Positions 1 to 9,640 of a DNA stretch of 50,744 bases are shown here, one piece after another. A model generated the notes under the pieces. It was not told the DNA's origin. It made no database searches and was given only the letters and a program-made list of their open reading frames with translations. The translations under genes and the position numbers were made by a program. The first letter of the stretch is position 1. Each line of letters opens with the position of its first letter. The stretch is from an uncultured Prevotellaceae bacterium (GTDB lineage: Bacteria > Bacteroidota > Bacteroidia > Bacteroidales > Bacteroidaceae), in the NCBI GenBank assembly GCA_945865175.1, contig CAMBDA010000022.1, positions 1 through 50,744 on the forward strand. The letters run 5' to 3'.

Positions 1-2
1 AA

Positions 3-44
3 AGTGGGTGGATTAGACCGCTCCGAGTGGGTGGACATGCTCCG
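3..44. repeat. two imperfect direct repeats at left edge
   Basis: The sequence AGTGGGTGGA followed by GCTCCG occurs twice with a spacing of about 23 bases (3-25 and 26-44). Tandem terminal repeats of this sort occur at the ends of IS21-type elements, but no transposase is visible and the rest lies outside the window, so the origin is a guess. Confidence 0.35.
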
Positions 45-151
45 TTTTCGCCAGTCAGGTAAACTTATCGCTGAATAGTTACTCAAACTAACCGCAAATA
101 TACAAACTATTTCCCATTCCTCCAAACTTTTCTCAATAATCTTGCCAAAAG

Positions 152-182
152 AAAAAGGCAGCGACCGCCATTTGCCGCTGCC
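152..182 (-). terminator. intrinsic terminator of the defence operon
   Basis: On the minus strand a 7-bp stem GGCAGCG/CGCTGCC closes a 17-base loop region and is followed directly by TTTTTC. It lies downstream of the AlbA_2 gene, the last gene of the minus-strand operon, with a repeat hairpin between them. Confidence 0.65.
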
Positions 183-220
183 CTTAATCCAATTCCGGAC
201 TATTGTGATGAAGGAATCAT

Positions 221-268
221 AGGGACAGGTTCACCGGTCCGAAATAGTGAACCTATGTACCTGTCCCT
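221..268. repeat. GGGACAGG hairpin repeat, copy 1
   Basis: The outer arms AGGGACAGGT (221-230) and ACCTGTCCCT (259-268) are perfect inverted repeats. Inner arms GGTTCAC/GTGAACC make a second stem. Related copies lie at 10613 and 49455, and a half copy at 10202-10218. It is an intergenic, non-coding palindromic element. Confidence 0.75.
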
Positions 269-414
269 ATGCCCCTTTAGCAAAGCAATCCTTTTAAAGT
301 CTTTTTTAAATAATGAAAAAGAAAAAACAAAATAAATTATATAATCACCTGACTATAAAGCATATAATTATGTCATATTTATAATTTCTTTTTCAATTCT
401 TTTTTTTTATGCCA

Positions 415-2046
415 CTATTTTAGAAGATAATAACAATTGGAACGTGAACCTTCCTTTATTACTTCCTTGTCCACCATAGAATACACCATCTTTCTAATTT
501 CTTTTAATTCGACATCAGGGATGCGCTCTGCTATTTGTGAAATCTTACTCTTTGGATGTTGCTTCAAATCCTCTATAATAAGTGCCTTTAAGGCATAAGG
601 CTCAATAGTTTTTAGAGTTGTCACAATGTTGGATTTGGCATTTCTAAGAAGAGTTTCATTTATCTGAAAGTATGTTCCTTTCTTTACTCCACCCCTTGTT
701 ATCAGATGCATCTTGTCAAGATTGTCTGTATAACTCCTAAGTCGTTCCTCGCCAGTCAATTGTAATATCTTTGATAAGTCTGTTGAAGAAATGCGCTTTT
801 CTCTCGCAATAATGCCAAAAGCAATTTTATTTTTCTGTGACAACTGATAGTTGTGGTCAACATAATCCATCAGCCTTACAACCTCTTTGTCTGTAATTTT
901 TGCACTTTGATATACTGTAACAGTGTTAAATGTAGATTCTATCTCAGGTTGTATCTTAGAGTCTGCAGCATTTAACTCATAGATTAAATCATAACCAGAG
1001 CCCTCCCCTTCCATAAGACCAAGAGCACTCAGTATCTCAATCATATTTGGATTGCGCCTGTGTTTGGTATGGAGAATATTGTCTTTCGTTACGCCTAATG
1101 GCAAACCACCTGGATTAGATATGCAGATATGGTCGGGATAAACACGAATCGTGATGTCATTAGAGATTGTGTTCGACTTATGAGCTATACTATTGACCAA
1201 CAATTCTCTTACCAAGTTCTCATTATAATAACGTATGCTTTTACGGAATAAGCCATTTGGCATTTCGTAACTATAAGTCAACTCAACAGCCTTACTCATG
1301 ATGTCTTCCAACAGTTCTTTTGGATTAAGCCTATTGTCACGCCACTCCAACTTGTTTGTCTTATTCTCCAAGTCATCATAAACAATATACTCAACAGATA
1401 TTGGATAACATATACGACTACGCTGCTTTGCAGTACCCAACCATAGAACACCTATATTTGTCAATTTACTACCGTCAATTAGGTGGTAGTGCTCACCTAT
1501 TTCCACATTATCAAGCTGCTTGATGTGTTGCTTAACTTTGTCCGAGCATCTGATTTCATCTGCGAATTTGTTCAAGTTAACCAGGTTGTCTTCATCCAAA
1601 GAAAATGGTGTTGTTACCAACTCCCATTGATATGCGCCCTTTTCCTCTCCAATTCTCTGAATATCCTCACTACGAACGGGTTCACACTTATCAGCCACCC
1701 TTATATACATTTTACCATCAGAAGTAGTTGCATAAGAGTGCAAGGAAGGGAAAACTGTAATTATGAAATACTGACTACCAGTTTCATCCTCGCAAATATC
1801 ACCAACTGTCAAGCCAACATTGAAGCACAGACCACGCAGTTTTGTAACAGCATTGTTGGCTTCTTCCTGAGTTATTGTCTGATTGGGTGCGGGCATCCGC
1901 GTTTTGTCTTCAACCCCTATAAATATCTGTCCACCTTGAGCATTGGCTAATGCCACACAAGTAACAGAGAGTTCTCTAAACCCTTTGTCACCAGTGCGTA
2001 TCTTTTGAAGACTCTTGTATTCTATGTTTTGCTGTTCTGTATTCAT
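415..2046 (-). CDS. AlbA_2/Schlafen-type ATP-binding protein
   Basis: This 543-aa protein starts with an AlbA_2 (divergent AAA-4/Schlafen-like) domain at about residues 5-125, seen in EYKSLQKIRTGDKGFRELS and ALANAQGGQIFIGVED. A GHKL-like ATPase part follows at about 250-380, with NLVRELLVNSIAHKS as the N-box and GLMEGEGSGYDLIYE as a glycine-rich loop. The C-terminal 150 residues look like two winged helices. Such proteins are usually annotated as putative transcriptional regulators or RecG-like ATP-binding proteins, and they are frequent in defence islands. It is the last gene of the operon, 20 bases after the HNH gene. A regulatory or effector role in defence is inference from context. Confidence 0.75.
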   Translation of the reverse strand: MNTEQQNIEYKSLQKIRTGDKGFRELSVTCVALANAQGGQIFIGVEDKTRMPAPNQTITQEEANNAVTKLRGLCFNVGLTVGDICEDETGSQYFIITVFPSLHSYATTSDGKMYIRVADKCEPVRSEDIQRIGEEKGAYQWELVTTPFSLDEDNLVNLNKFADEIRCSDKVKQHIKQLDNVEIGEHYHLIDGSKLTNIGVLWLGTAKQRSRICYPISVEYIVYDDLENKTNKLEWRDNRLNPKELLEDIMSKAVELTYSYEMPNGLFRKSIRYYNENLVRELLVNSIAHKSNTISNDITIRVYPDHICISNPGGLPLGVTKDNILHTKHRRNPNMIEILSALGLMEGEGSGYDLIYELNAADSKIQPEIESTFNTVTVYQSAKITDKEVVRLMDYVDHNYQLSQKNKIAFGIIAREKRISSTDLSKILQLTGEERLRSYTDNLDKMHLITRGGVKKGTYFQINETLLRNAKSNIVTTLKTIEPYALKALIIEDLKQHPKSKISQIAERIPDVELKEIRKMVYSMVDKEVIKEGSRSNCYYLLK

Positions 2047-2066
2047 CTTTTAATATGAACAATTAA

Positions 2067-2858
2067 TTATAATACTACAAATTGTTTTTTACTTCTAAAC
2101 CGTTGCATAAAGAAATCAATTTGTTCAATATTTTTTATTTCATATATTGATTCATCACCTTTTGCTGGCAACAAACAGGTTGCAACTTTTTCTTGCAAAT
2201 ATTTCTGTCTATAGACGTTAGCGGCAACAGGTGAGACCTCTAAAAAGAAATTGTGCCCCAAAAGCAAGAAATGGAAAAACCCATAATGACTTATCTCGTC
2301 CTCCGCATTTTTTCCAATGTGCAGAACTGGGTGATTAGTTTCATCTTCTCCTGGAGCTAAAATGACATTGTTAAAAGCATAATACACTCTTAAATCTTCT
2401 TTATCATATCTGGCAAAGTTCCTAACCGCATCAAATATTGGATTATTGCCATTTCCTGTTACTAAATGATATTTTTGAAGGAAAGCCTCATACAACCCGC
2501 GTTTGAATTGTCTTGTTATTGCAATTGTATTTAACCTTTGTTTTATTCTTATAATCCCATATTTGTGTCGATATTCGAAATATGCTGACGAGTAAGATTT
2601 GTAACTGTTAGAGGTAAGACTTTTACCAAACATCCTAAAAGCACCAAAGACTTCTTTAAATGCATGATCAATAGAAGGTATGCCATGTCTATTTTTGGGA
2701 GCTGTACCAAAATAGTGATTACATTCTTCACACACATCCATACCCAACTCTGTTCCACCAAGAGCTTTTGGTAAAACATGTGGCGCTGAATCAAATGAGA
2801 TTTCCGGCTCCATCCGTCCACACCAGATACATTTTCCAGTTTGCTTGTATTTATTCAT
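2067..2858 (-). CDS. HNH-like endonuclease domain protein
   Basis: This 263-aa protein has an N-terminal zinc-binding HNH_5-like module: CIWCG at residues 10-14, then PHVLPKALGG, then CEECNHYFGT at about 43-52. The first histidine (APHVLP) sits where the catalytic histidine of HNH enzymes is expected. The remaining 200 residues are not recognisable. The gene lies 63 bases after the methylase tail gene and 20 bases before the AlbA_2 gene, so it is probably co-transcribed. It may be a DNA nuclease effector or simply a zinc-binding protein. Activity is not shown by the sequence. Confidence 0.65.
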   Translation of the reverse strand: MNKYKQTGKCIWCGRMEPEISFDSAPHVLPKALGGTELGMDVCEECNHYFGTAPKNRHGIPSIDHAFKEVFGAFRMFGKSLTSNSYKSYSSAYFEYRHKYGIIRIKQRLNTIAITRQFKRGLYEAFLQKYHLVTGNGNNPIFDAVRNFARYDKEDLRVYYAFNNVILAPGEDETNHPVLHIGKNAEDEISHYGFFHFLLLGHNFFLEVSPVAANVYRQKYLQEKVATCLLPAKGDESIYEIKNIEQIDFFMQRFRSKKQFVVL

Positions 2859-2921
2859 TGTATGTTCGAATTTTGTTATAAACTCGCATGATAAAAACGA
2901 TTATTATTCAGATATATTATA

Positions 2922-3629
2922 TCATCGTTCATATTCCTCACGTGTTATTGGAGTATCAGGATCGATAATCAGAACCTCATCGTAAGTTAGTTCGTAGAGA
3001 TGGTATGCTAACAAATCTATTTTCTTTTCCAAAGAAGATGTATCAGCATAAGCATCTCGTTTTTTAGCAAATAAAATGCGATTGACAATATCAACAAAAA
3101 CTTGTTGATTTGCTTGTTTTTTTACTGGCAATTTATAATAATGATATATCTTAGCCTTTGTGAATGCTCCTTGTGTTTTCTCAAAAGTTAATTTATTCAT
3201 CAAGAATTGGTAAATACGGGAATTAAGTAATGCCAAGATGTATTTTAGATTATACGTTGAATCTTTCAAAATAGCATTATATAAAGACGACATAATATAA
3301 TAATTATTATCATCATAAGTCGCCGTTATTGTAGAACCTGCCTCTCTTATCAGTATCTTTGGCTGTTCAAAAATCCAATGTTGGCGCGGACAAGCTAAAT
3401 GTTTTCCATAATTTATATAAATATTAGGATTATGTAACGAATATTTTTGTATATCCTTTCCACGAAGAATCGCTTTAAAATTATCCGTCTCTTTATTTAG
3501 TGACAGATATTTTTTATCATTCCCCGTCTTTATGGCCTGACGAATATCCAAGACCTCTTCTAAAGATATACAATTTGAACACAATTTCTCTATCAATGCC
3601 TGCTGCTCAAATGTTCTAATACTTATCAT
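2922..3629 (-). CDS. TaqI-like target-recognition tail of the methylase, separate gene
   Basis: This 235-aa product resembles the C-terminal specificity region of Eco57I/TaqI-type enzymes. It has LRGKDIQKYS, PKILIREAGSTITATYDDNNYYIMSSLYNAIL and LNSRIYQFLMNKLTFEKTQG, as in the single-chain relatives, and ends with LAYHLYELTYDEVLII. Its ATG overlaps the TGA of the methylase gene (ATGA), so translation is probably coupled. In related single-chain enzymes this region is fused to the methylase, so here it is either a separate specificity subunit or the product of a frameshift. The DNA shows no homopolymer run at the junction. Confidence 0.75.
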   Translation of the reverse strand: MISIRTFEQQALIEKLCSNCISLEEVLDIRQAIKTGNDKKYLSLNKETDNFKAILRGKDIQKYSLHNPNIYINYGKHLACPRQHWIFEQPKILIREAGSTITATYDDNNYYIMSSLYNAILKDSTYNLKYILALLNSRIYQFLMNKLTFEKTQGAFTKAKIYHYYKLPVKKQANQQVFVDIVNRILFAKKRDAYADTSSLEKKIDLLAYHLYELTYDEVLIIDPDTPITREEYER

Positions 3630-6283
3630 TTCATTACATTGGCTTGATTTAGAAAATAGGACACAGGAACACCTATGGTAGAACCATACAAAGACCTCGA
3701 TGTATTTATTCGCACATAATAGTCACTACTTGTTGAATTCATAAAAGACAGAATCATTGCATGAACCACAGCCCCTTCAAAGACTTTATCATTAAGATCA
3801 TTCACCTCTAATAACATAAAACTTTCGAGTAACTTGCGTCTGACCTCCTCTTCATAATAATTATCAAGTAAAGTATTGGGTAAAATATATGTTGATAAAC
3901 CATATTTTATTAGCAAATCCATTGCCTTTAATATAAAAAGAGAATATGTATCTATCTTAAATTGTGTTTCTGGATATAACTGACGATATAATTTCTTCTC
4001 TTCATCTGACAACTTTGCACCATACGGCGGATTACCTATCACAATATCAAACCCATCCTTAACCCCAAACATCCATTCCGGGTCAAAGAAGGGAGAGGAT
4101 GCGTTTTGGTCGAACATATCCCATGAGTTCAGTTGTTTGGCACCTTCATTGCCTACCGCGCCTGAATCTTTAAGCAATTCTGATAATTCCTGTCGGATTT
4201 CTGCTATGCGTTGGCGATACTTGCGCTTGGTCTTGACTGTTTTCGCACCGAAAATCTTATGACGGGCTTCCTTCATTTCCTCTTCCTTTTCTTTCACTTC
4301 ATCCGTATCGAAAAGCGAAGCGTCAATCTTGTCCAATCCTATCAAGGTGTTGGCGGCAACGAATTTTGCTTCAAGATTGGGCAAAGGACGAATGCCGAAG
4401 TTGTCCGTCGGATTATCATTGGTCTTTTGGTCAACAACCAGTGAGATAAAGAAACGAAGTTTGCTTATCTGTATGGCTATCGGTTGGATATCAACGCCAT
4501 AGATACAGTTCTCGATAAGAAAGAGTTTGCGGGCATAGTCGGGACGGTTGATGTTCTCGTCGAAACTACGCTCAATGTCCTTCAGCAATTCCAACCGTTC
4601 TTCTGAAATGTTGTTCATAAAGGCTTCTTTAGTCTCGCCTACTGCCAGATTCAGCATCATCTCCTTCCAGTTCTCATTTTTTGGGTCAATCCGTTGAAGA
4701 ATATGCACCATCTGTTGTAGTATGCCCATAGGGAATGCACCAGAACCACAAGCCGGGTCGAGTATCTTGCAGTTGTATAGCGACTGCATGATGGCATGAC
4801 GTTGCTCCTCATTCAGCTCAAAAGGCTCGTCGGTATATTGGAGCAGTTTGCGGTATTCCGTTTCAAGGTTTTCGCCTACGGTTCGTTTCAGATGTGCAAC
4901 AAGACTCTCATCAACCATATATTGAACTATCTCACGAGGCGTATAGAAAGAACCTGTCTGTTTACGGGCGGTTGTCTGTGTTTCAGGGTTATATGCCGCC
5001 AAAAGATTTTCAAACACCTTGCCAAGAAGCTCAGGGTCGAGCGAAACTTCCTTGTCAAAAGGAGTGTTTTCCTCTACCGTGAAATTGTATCGTTTGAGAA
5101 TATCAATGATACCACGGGCACTGACTTTTTTCTTTTTTTTATCGCCGTAAAACTCAGAGAGGTCGATGTTTTTGCCAGCCTCTTCGCCAAAGAAAAGGAA
5201 GTCGGGGAATATGAGATATTTGTTCACAGCCTTGCGGTCGGTGAAACAGTCGTAATACTTTCCCTTATCCTTATCGTCAAGACAGTCGAACAATCCTCCG
5301 TTGAGGAATGGCACTGTCTTGTTTGCAAGGTCAACAAACAGCTGAGTGTTTTTGAAAAATGCCTCATATCGCATCAGATAGTTGATATTGTAGTCGCCTT
5401 CTGATTTTCTGAATCGTCTGCCGTTCAGTTCTTTGCTGCCCTCTTCGCATATCGGACGATTGAGCATGGCAAAGAACAGGTTTTGCAGTATAGCCTTGTA
5501 ATACTTGCTTTCCAAAGACTTTTGCTTGAACAGTCCTTCCGTTTTATGCGGGTCAAAGTCCTTCAAGAGGTTTTCTGCAATAAATTTCTCATCGAAAAAC
5601 TCCTCTGGAATAAGACCACGTTGTTTCAAGAACCATACAAACATTAGACGGGTAATCAAGCGAATGGCACTCTCGTTGTTGTATTTCTCATCATCCGTTT
5701 TGTCTTCAATATCATTAGGGAACTTAATCTGTTTTATTGCCCAAGCATACCAGTCGCTCAATTCGCCATAGAAGTCATTGGTCAGAACCTCAACAGAGAA
5801 ACGTTTGTGTAAATCCTCGTCATTAACCACTCTGCCTTTTTCGTTAAGATACTTGTTTGGCGTATAATAAGATATACCCTCACCGAGCAGGTAGCTGTAG
5901 CGTCGTGGATTGCTGTATGAACGCGAGATGCGTGAGTGCTCTTCATCAATATTAAGAGAAATTTCAATAAATGAGAAGCGATAGGTTGCATCGTTATCTT
6001 CAGGAACGAAAGCAACAAGGGCACGGTCTTCCATCTCGTCGGCCAACAGGCGGAAAGCCTCTTTTGACAACGATACCCTTGCATCATTCTTTGAAGTATG
6101 TCGAATCTCATAGACTACAAGGTCGAGCGACTCGCAAGTGCCCAACTTTACTGCTTGAGTAGAATACTTTGTTTGGGTAACAAATTCAACGTTTTCTTCC
6201 GTCTGAACGAAGTCCTCTGGAAGGAAACGGTTTTTCAGGAAGCCAACAAATTCCTGTCTGTTATATGCTTTATTAAATTCCAT
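3626..6283 (-). CDS. Eco57I-type adenine-specific DNA methyltransferase
   Basis: This 885-aa protein carries methyltransferase motif I DPACGSGAFPMG (about residues 495-506) and catalytic motif IV IGNPPYGAKLS (about 750-760), the NPPY signature of N6-adenine methylases. The N-terminal 450 residues match the helical region of the Eco57I family. An early stretch, LDLVVYEIRH, sits where type IIG enzymes carry a nuclease fold, but the E-x-K pattern is imperfect, so an active nuclease there is doubtful. It starts 15 bases after the helicase gene and overlaps the specificity-tail gene. It probably methylates host DNA to protect it from the partner helicase-nuclease; this is inference from restriction-modification logic. 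Confidence 0.87.
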   Translation of the reverse strand: MEFNKAYNRQEFVGFLKNRFLPEDFVQTEENVEFVTQTKYSTQAVKLGTCESLDLVVYEIRHTSKNDARVSLSKEAFRLLADEMEDRALVAFVPEDNDATYRFSFIEISLNIDEEHSRISRSYSNPRRYSYLLGEGISYYTPNKYLNEKGRVVNDEDLHKRFSVEVLTNDFYGELSDWYAWAIKQIKFPNDIEDKTDDEKYNNESAIRLITRLMFVWFLKQRGLIPEEFFDEKFIAENLLKDFDPHKTEGLFKQKSLESKYYKAILQNLFFAMLNRPICEEGSKELNGRRFRKSEGDYNINYLMRYEAFFKNTQLFVDLANKTVPFLNGGLFDCLDDKDKGKYYDCFTDRKAVNKYLIFPDFLFFGEEAGKNIDLSEFYGDKKKKKVSARGIIDILKRYNFTVEENTPFDKEVSLDPELLGKVFENLLAAYNPETQTTARKQTGSFYTPREIVQYMVDESLVAHLKRTVGENLETEYRKLLQYTDEPFELNEEQRHAIMQSLYNCKILDPACGSGAFPMGILQQMVHILQRIDPKNENWKEMMLNLAVGETKEAFMNNISEERLELLKDIERSFDENINRPDYARKLFLIENCIYGVDIQPIAIQISKLRFFISLVVDQKTNDNPTDNFGIRPLPNLEAKFVAANTLIGLDKIDASLFDTDEVKEKEEEMKEARHKIFGAKTVKTKRKYRQRIAEIRQELSELLKDSGAVGNEGAKQLNSWDMFDQNASSPFFDPEWMFGVKDGFDIVIGNPPYGAKLSDEEKKLYRQLYPETQFKIDTYSLFILKAMDLLIKYGLSTYILPNTLLDNYYEEEVRRKLLESFMLLEVNDLNDKVFEGAVVHAMILSFMNSTSSDYYVRINTSRSLYGSTIGVPVSYFLNQANVMK

Positions 6284-6298
6284 AATATTCAGTTTCTA

Positions 6299-9200
6299 TT
6301 ATTGAAGTTCTTCACTCATGATTAGTGTTTCTTCCCCATCATCCACTTTGTTTTGAGACGAAACGATACGGGCAATGTATTCCGGCGTTATATTCAGAGG
6401 AAGCAATGCCGCATCTTTTAATGTCAACTGATTGATGAAACGTATTTCATAACCTGACAGGGCATCCGCCTTGATGACAGTGATTAAGTCGCAAAGATAG
6501 TCCTTTGGCTGTATTTTTGCTTTTGTCAGGACTTTTATCTTGGCAACGGCATTGACCAACTCCTTGTCATTACGTTCCTGTACCTCACTCTTGAACAAAG
6601 AAGACTTGACTCGCTGGTAAACCTCATCGAAGTCCTTGCTCAAATCCACAGGCTGTTCGTCCTTATCTGCCTTGAAAAGAGCCAATGCCTCTTCAGCTGG
6701 CAACATAACTGGAGTTTCACCTAAACGGCCTATCTTGAAAACGAAGTCATTACCTTTCTTGCCGAACATGAGTACCCCTCGACGTTCTTGTTCGCCTTCT
6801 TCAATCCAATCTGTACATTTTTCCTGTATCGAACCAATAACCTTACGTCCAGTTCGTGCCCTATGCGGAAGAAGTAGAGCCTGTTCATATATGTCAGTCC
6901 CTTTGATCTTGTTCAAGAGTTTCCTGTAAGGCGTATCCCAAGATCCCTCCTCACTATTGGCAAGTTCCTTACGGTAACGCTCTTTAAAATATGCTTTTAC
7001 TTCTTCGTCTTTTGTCAAAGCCTTGGTGTCCTCACCCATTATGGCATGAATCATTGCCATTTTCAGCGTCGAGATTTCCTTGGTGCGCGTTTCAGCCTCG
7101 CCGACATCAGTTGGGAAATAGTTGTAGATATACAGTTCGTCAAACACTTTCTTGTTGATACGGTTTATTCGACCAATACGTTGGATGACTCGTGTCGGAT
7201 TGTAAGGAATGTCGTAGTTGAATATGGCTCCTGCACGATGCAAGTTGTATCCTTCAGAAATGGCATCTGTCGCCACCAATATGTGATAGTCATTACGCTG
7301 CAAGGCTTTCTTAAGTCCTGCATCAAAATTTGCACGTATACGTTCCTTGTTGGTGTCAGAAGCATCCGCTGAGGTATATTTCATCACAGGGAGGCCAGCG
7401 TCCAAGAGGGCTTTACCAAGATAGTTTGCGGTATCAGCATATTCGGTGAACACGACTATCTTTCTATTGGGGTCATCCTCCATCTGCTTCCTAACGATTT
7501 CGATGAACGATTCAAGTTTGGGGTCAAACGTGATTTTGTTCTCTTTGCCGAACCACTGTTCCCTAAGATTCTTCAGAAGGGCAATATCCGCATTCACATC
7601 ATCTATGAACTCAGACTTAACATACTTCATGTCAATCTCAAAGAAGCCCCTTGACTCATATTTCTCAAAAGCGTCAGATATTTCTTCGGTTCCATCGTCA
7701 GTATAGAAGTTCTCAACATCGGGCAGATTGCCTTTCTTGTAAACAGGGATTTTGTGACGTTTGTCAATCCATGAGAGAAGGTGTTCTGCCGACTGAATCA
7801 TATAGTCTATAGATGACTGGAAAGCAGCTACTGAACTCTCAAAACGTGAAACCAACAAATGGCGCATAAAACTCGAGACGTTGGCCTGTCGTCCTACCAA
7901 CAGGCCAAACTTTATGCCTGTCTTGTCTTCAAGCTCTTTGGCTAACTGCTCTTTCTTGTCTTCTTGCACATACAACACAGGAGAATAGCGTGCTGCCTTG
8001 AAACGGTAAACATCATCGGTACTTCCTTCTGTCTTACAGATGCGGTCAAGCGTACTGAGATACAAATCCTTAAGTTTACGAAGGTCGTATGTCAACTCTT
8101 CCGGGTCGTTGGGTATTACCAATTGGATGTTCTGTTGTTGTAAGTCTTCAGCATATTCGGGTATTTCCATCAAGTCAAGACGTGAACGCCTGACAACCAA
8201 CGGCCCTATTATTGAACGTATCTCCTTAGATATGTTTTCAACTTCTATTTTCACTTGTTCTTCTGTAATCTCACCTTTGCGTTGAGTTTCTCTCAATTCT
8301 CTATATTTGTCAATAAGCTGCTTGAAGGCAACACCCAAATTTTCCACTGTTTTCAATGTAGAATTTGAAGGAATCTGGAACAGTTTAATAAGGGAATATA
8401 TGTCTGAAGGCTGATTGTTGAAAGGCGTTGCCGATAGCAACAGCACTTTGTTGCCGGTACATAGATTATGAAGCAAAGCGTAGTCCTGGGTATATTCATT
8501 GCGGAAACGGTGAGCTTCATCAATGATTATCAAGAACTGTTCGTTTGCTTTCACGATATTTTGGTAATGACTTACGGCATCTTCAATCTTTCCACTGCTG
8601 AAAACAGAAGCAGAAAATCCGAATTCATCCTTGTATTCTTCCCATTGTCTGCAAAGGTGTGGAGGACTTATGATAATAGTTCTCAAACGCAAGTTACGTG
8701 AAACGGTTGAAGCAACAATACTTTTACCGAGACCAACTACGTCGGCAATGATTGCACCATTATGGTTTTCCAAAGATTTTAGTGCAAGCAAAACAGCGTC
8801 TGTCTGATATTTCAGATTGCTGAATCTGCCATCTGTTATATCGTACGGAGTCAACAAGTTGTCCTTGGAAGGGATGGCAAAGTATTCAATAAGTACACGA
8901 ATGAACATAAGATATGGTGAAAACAGCGTATCAAACCAAATATGTTTCATCACCTTATTGTTCCATTCATCAATATTGTTTTTGTCAGCAATAACCACCG
9001 CATCTTTCCAAAGTTCCTCGAATATCTCTTTGCCTTCGTCATATTCTATCTTATCATTGAAACGCGCATTGAGTTCAAGACGTCCTTGCAGTCCTTGGTA
9101 TGACAGATTACTGGAACCTGTTATAAGAACTCCCGGGTTTTCCCCTCCTTCATTGATAATATCATTGTATGCGAAAAGATACATTTTTGAGTGGCACGGT

Positions 9201-9586
9201 TCGAGGGTCTTTCTTATTTCCAAAGTTCCTTCAAGAATCTTTGAATAGAACATCTTGAACTGTTCAACCTTCTCTTCCGTATCAAGAAAGTCTGTATCGT
9301 TGAATGCCTTGATGAATTGGGCATAATACGCATCCTTCAACACTCCACGCGACTGAAGATGTTGCCTGAAAGTCTCAACTTCACAGATATGTTTGGTTAT
9401 ATGGACCTCTATGTCCAGTCCTATCAGAATCCTGATATGCTTGCCCTTTAATTGTTCTGACAATGCCTTGTAGCCCGAATAATAGAAATAGCCGACAAGA
9501 AAATCAACTGCATTTGTTTTGGGGAGGATGCCATTGATAATGTCCGACAGAAATTTGTCTTTATTTGTTATAAAACTATTGCTCAT
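6299..9586 (-). CDS. PLD-nuclease/SNF2 helicase fusion protein
   Basis: The start is taken at ATG 9586 (MSNSFITNK), giving 1095 aa. The longer frame from 9631 begins upstream of the promoter's -7 box and would not be transcribed. Residues ~1-200 form a phospholipase-D-like domain with HSKMYLF and GSSNLSYQG, the H-x-K and G-S-x-N parts of a PLD active site. Then comes a superfamily 2 helicase: Walker A DVVGLGKS, Walker B IIIDEAHRF, motif III LLLSATPFNN and motif VI QRIGRINRI. Proteins of this build act in restriction and DISARM-like defence. It is the first gene of the operon. Likely role: translocation on and cleavage of unmodified DNA, inferred from domains. Confidence 0.88.
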   Translation of the reverse strand: MSNSFITNKDKFLSDIINGILPKTNAVDFLVGYFYYSGYKALSEQLKGKHIRILIGLDIEVHITKHICEVETFRQHLQSRGVLKDAYYAQFIKAFNDTDFLDTEEKVEQFKMFYSKILEGTLEIRKTLEPCHSKMYLFAYNDIINEGGENPGVLITGSSNLSYQGLQGRLELNARFNDKIEYDEGKEIFEELWKDAVVIADKNNIDEWNNKVMKHIWFDTLFSPYLMFIRVLIEYFAIPSKDNLLTPYDITDGRFSNLKYQTDAVLLALKSLENHNGAIIADVVGLGKSIVASTVSRNLRLRTIIISPPHLCRQWEEYKDEFGFSASVFSSGKIEDAVSHYQNIVKANEQFLIIIDEAHRFRNEYTQDYALLHNLCTGNKVLLLSATPFNNQPSDIYSLIKLFQIPSNSTLKTVENLGVAFKQLIDKYRELRETQRKGEITEEQVKIEVENISKEIRSIIGPLVVRRSRLDLMEIPEYAEDLQQQNIQLVIPNDPEELTYDLRKLKDLYLSTLDRICKTEGSTDDVYRFKAARYSPVLYVQEDKKEQLAKELEDKTGIKFGLLVGRQANVSSFMRHLLVSRFESSVAAFQSSIDYMIQSAEHLLSWIDKRHKIPVYKKGNLPDVENFYTDDGTEEISDAFEKYESRGFFEIDMKYVKSEFIDDVNADIALLKNLREQWFGKENKITFDPKLESFIEIVRKQMEDDPNRKIVVFTEYADTANYLGKALLDAGLPVMKYTSADASDTNKERIRANFDAGLKKALQRNDYHILVATDAISEGYNLHRAGAIFNYDIPYNPTRVIQRIGRINRINKKVFDELYIYNYFPTDVGEAETRTKEISTLKMAMIHAIMGEDTKALTKDEEVKAYFKERYRKELANSEEGSWDTPYRKLLNKIKGTDIYEQALLLPHRARTGRKVIGSIQEKCTDWIEEGEQERRGVLMFGKKGNDFVFKIGRLGETPVMLPAEEALALFKADKDEQPVDLSKDFDEVYQRVKSSLFKSEVQERNDKELVNAVAKIKVLTKAKIQPKDYLCDLITVIKADALSGYEIRFINQLTLKDAALLPLNITPEYIARIVSSQNKVDDGEETLIMSEELQ

Positions 9587-9608
9587 AGGTATCATGATTG
9601 CCACATTG

Positions 9609-9640
9609 CAAAAGTATATAAAAACGACCAAACTGCCAAA
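9609..9640 (-). promoter_or_regulatory. promoter of the defence operon
   Basis: The minus strand shows TTTG (9637-9640), a 20-base spacer, then TACTTTTG (9609-9616), matching the Bacteroidota -33/-7 consensus. Transcription would start just downstream, so only the ATG codons at 9595 or 9586 can begin the helicase gene. Confidence 0.75.

Noticed and set aside
9587..9631. Upstream extension of the helicase gene to ATG 9631
   Set aside because: These codons overlap the -7 box of a strong promoter, so they would not be transcribed; MSNSFITNK at 9586 is the likely start.
415..9640. A complete DISARM system
   Set aside because: Methylase, SNF2 helicase and PLD parts are present, but no drmA or drmB-like gene was found, so the name is not justified.
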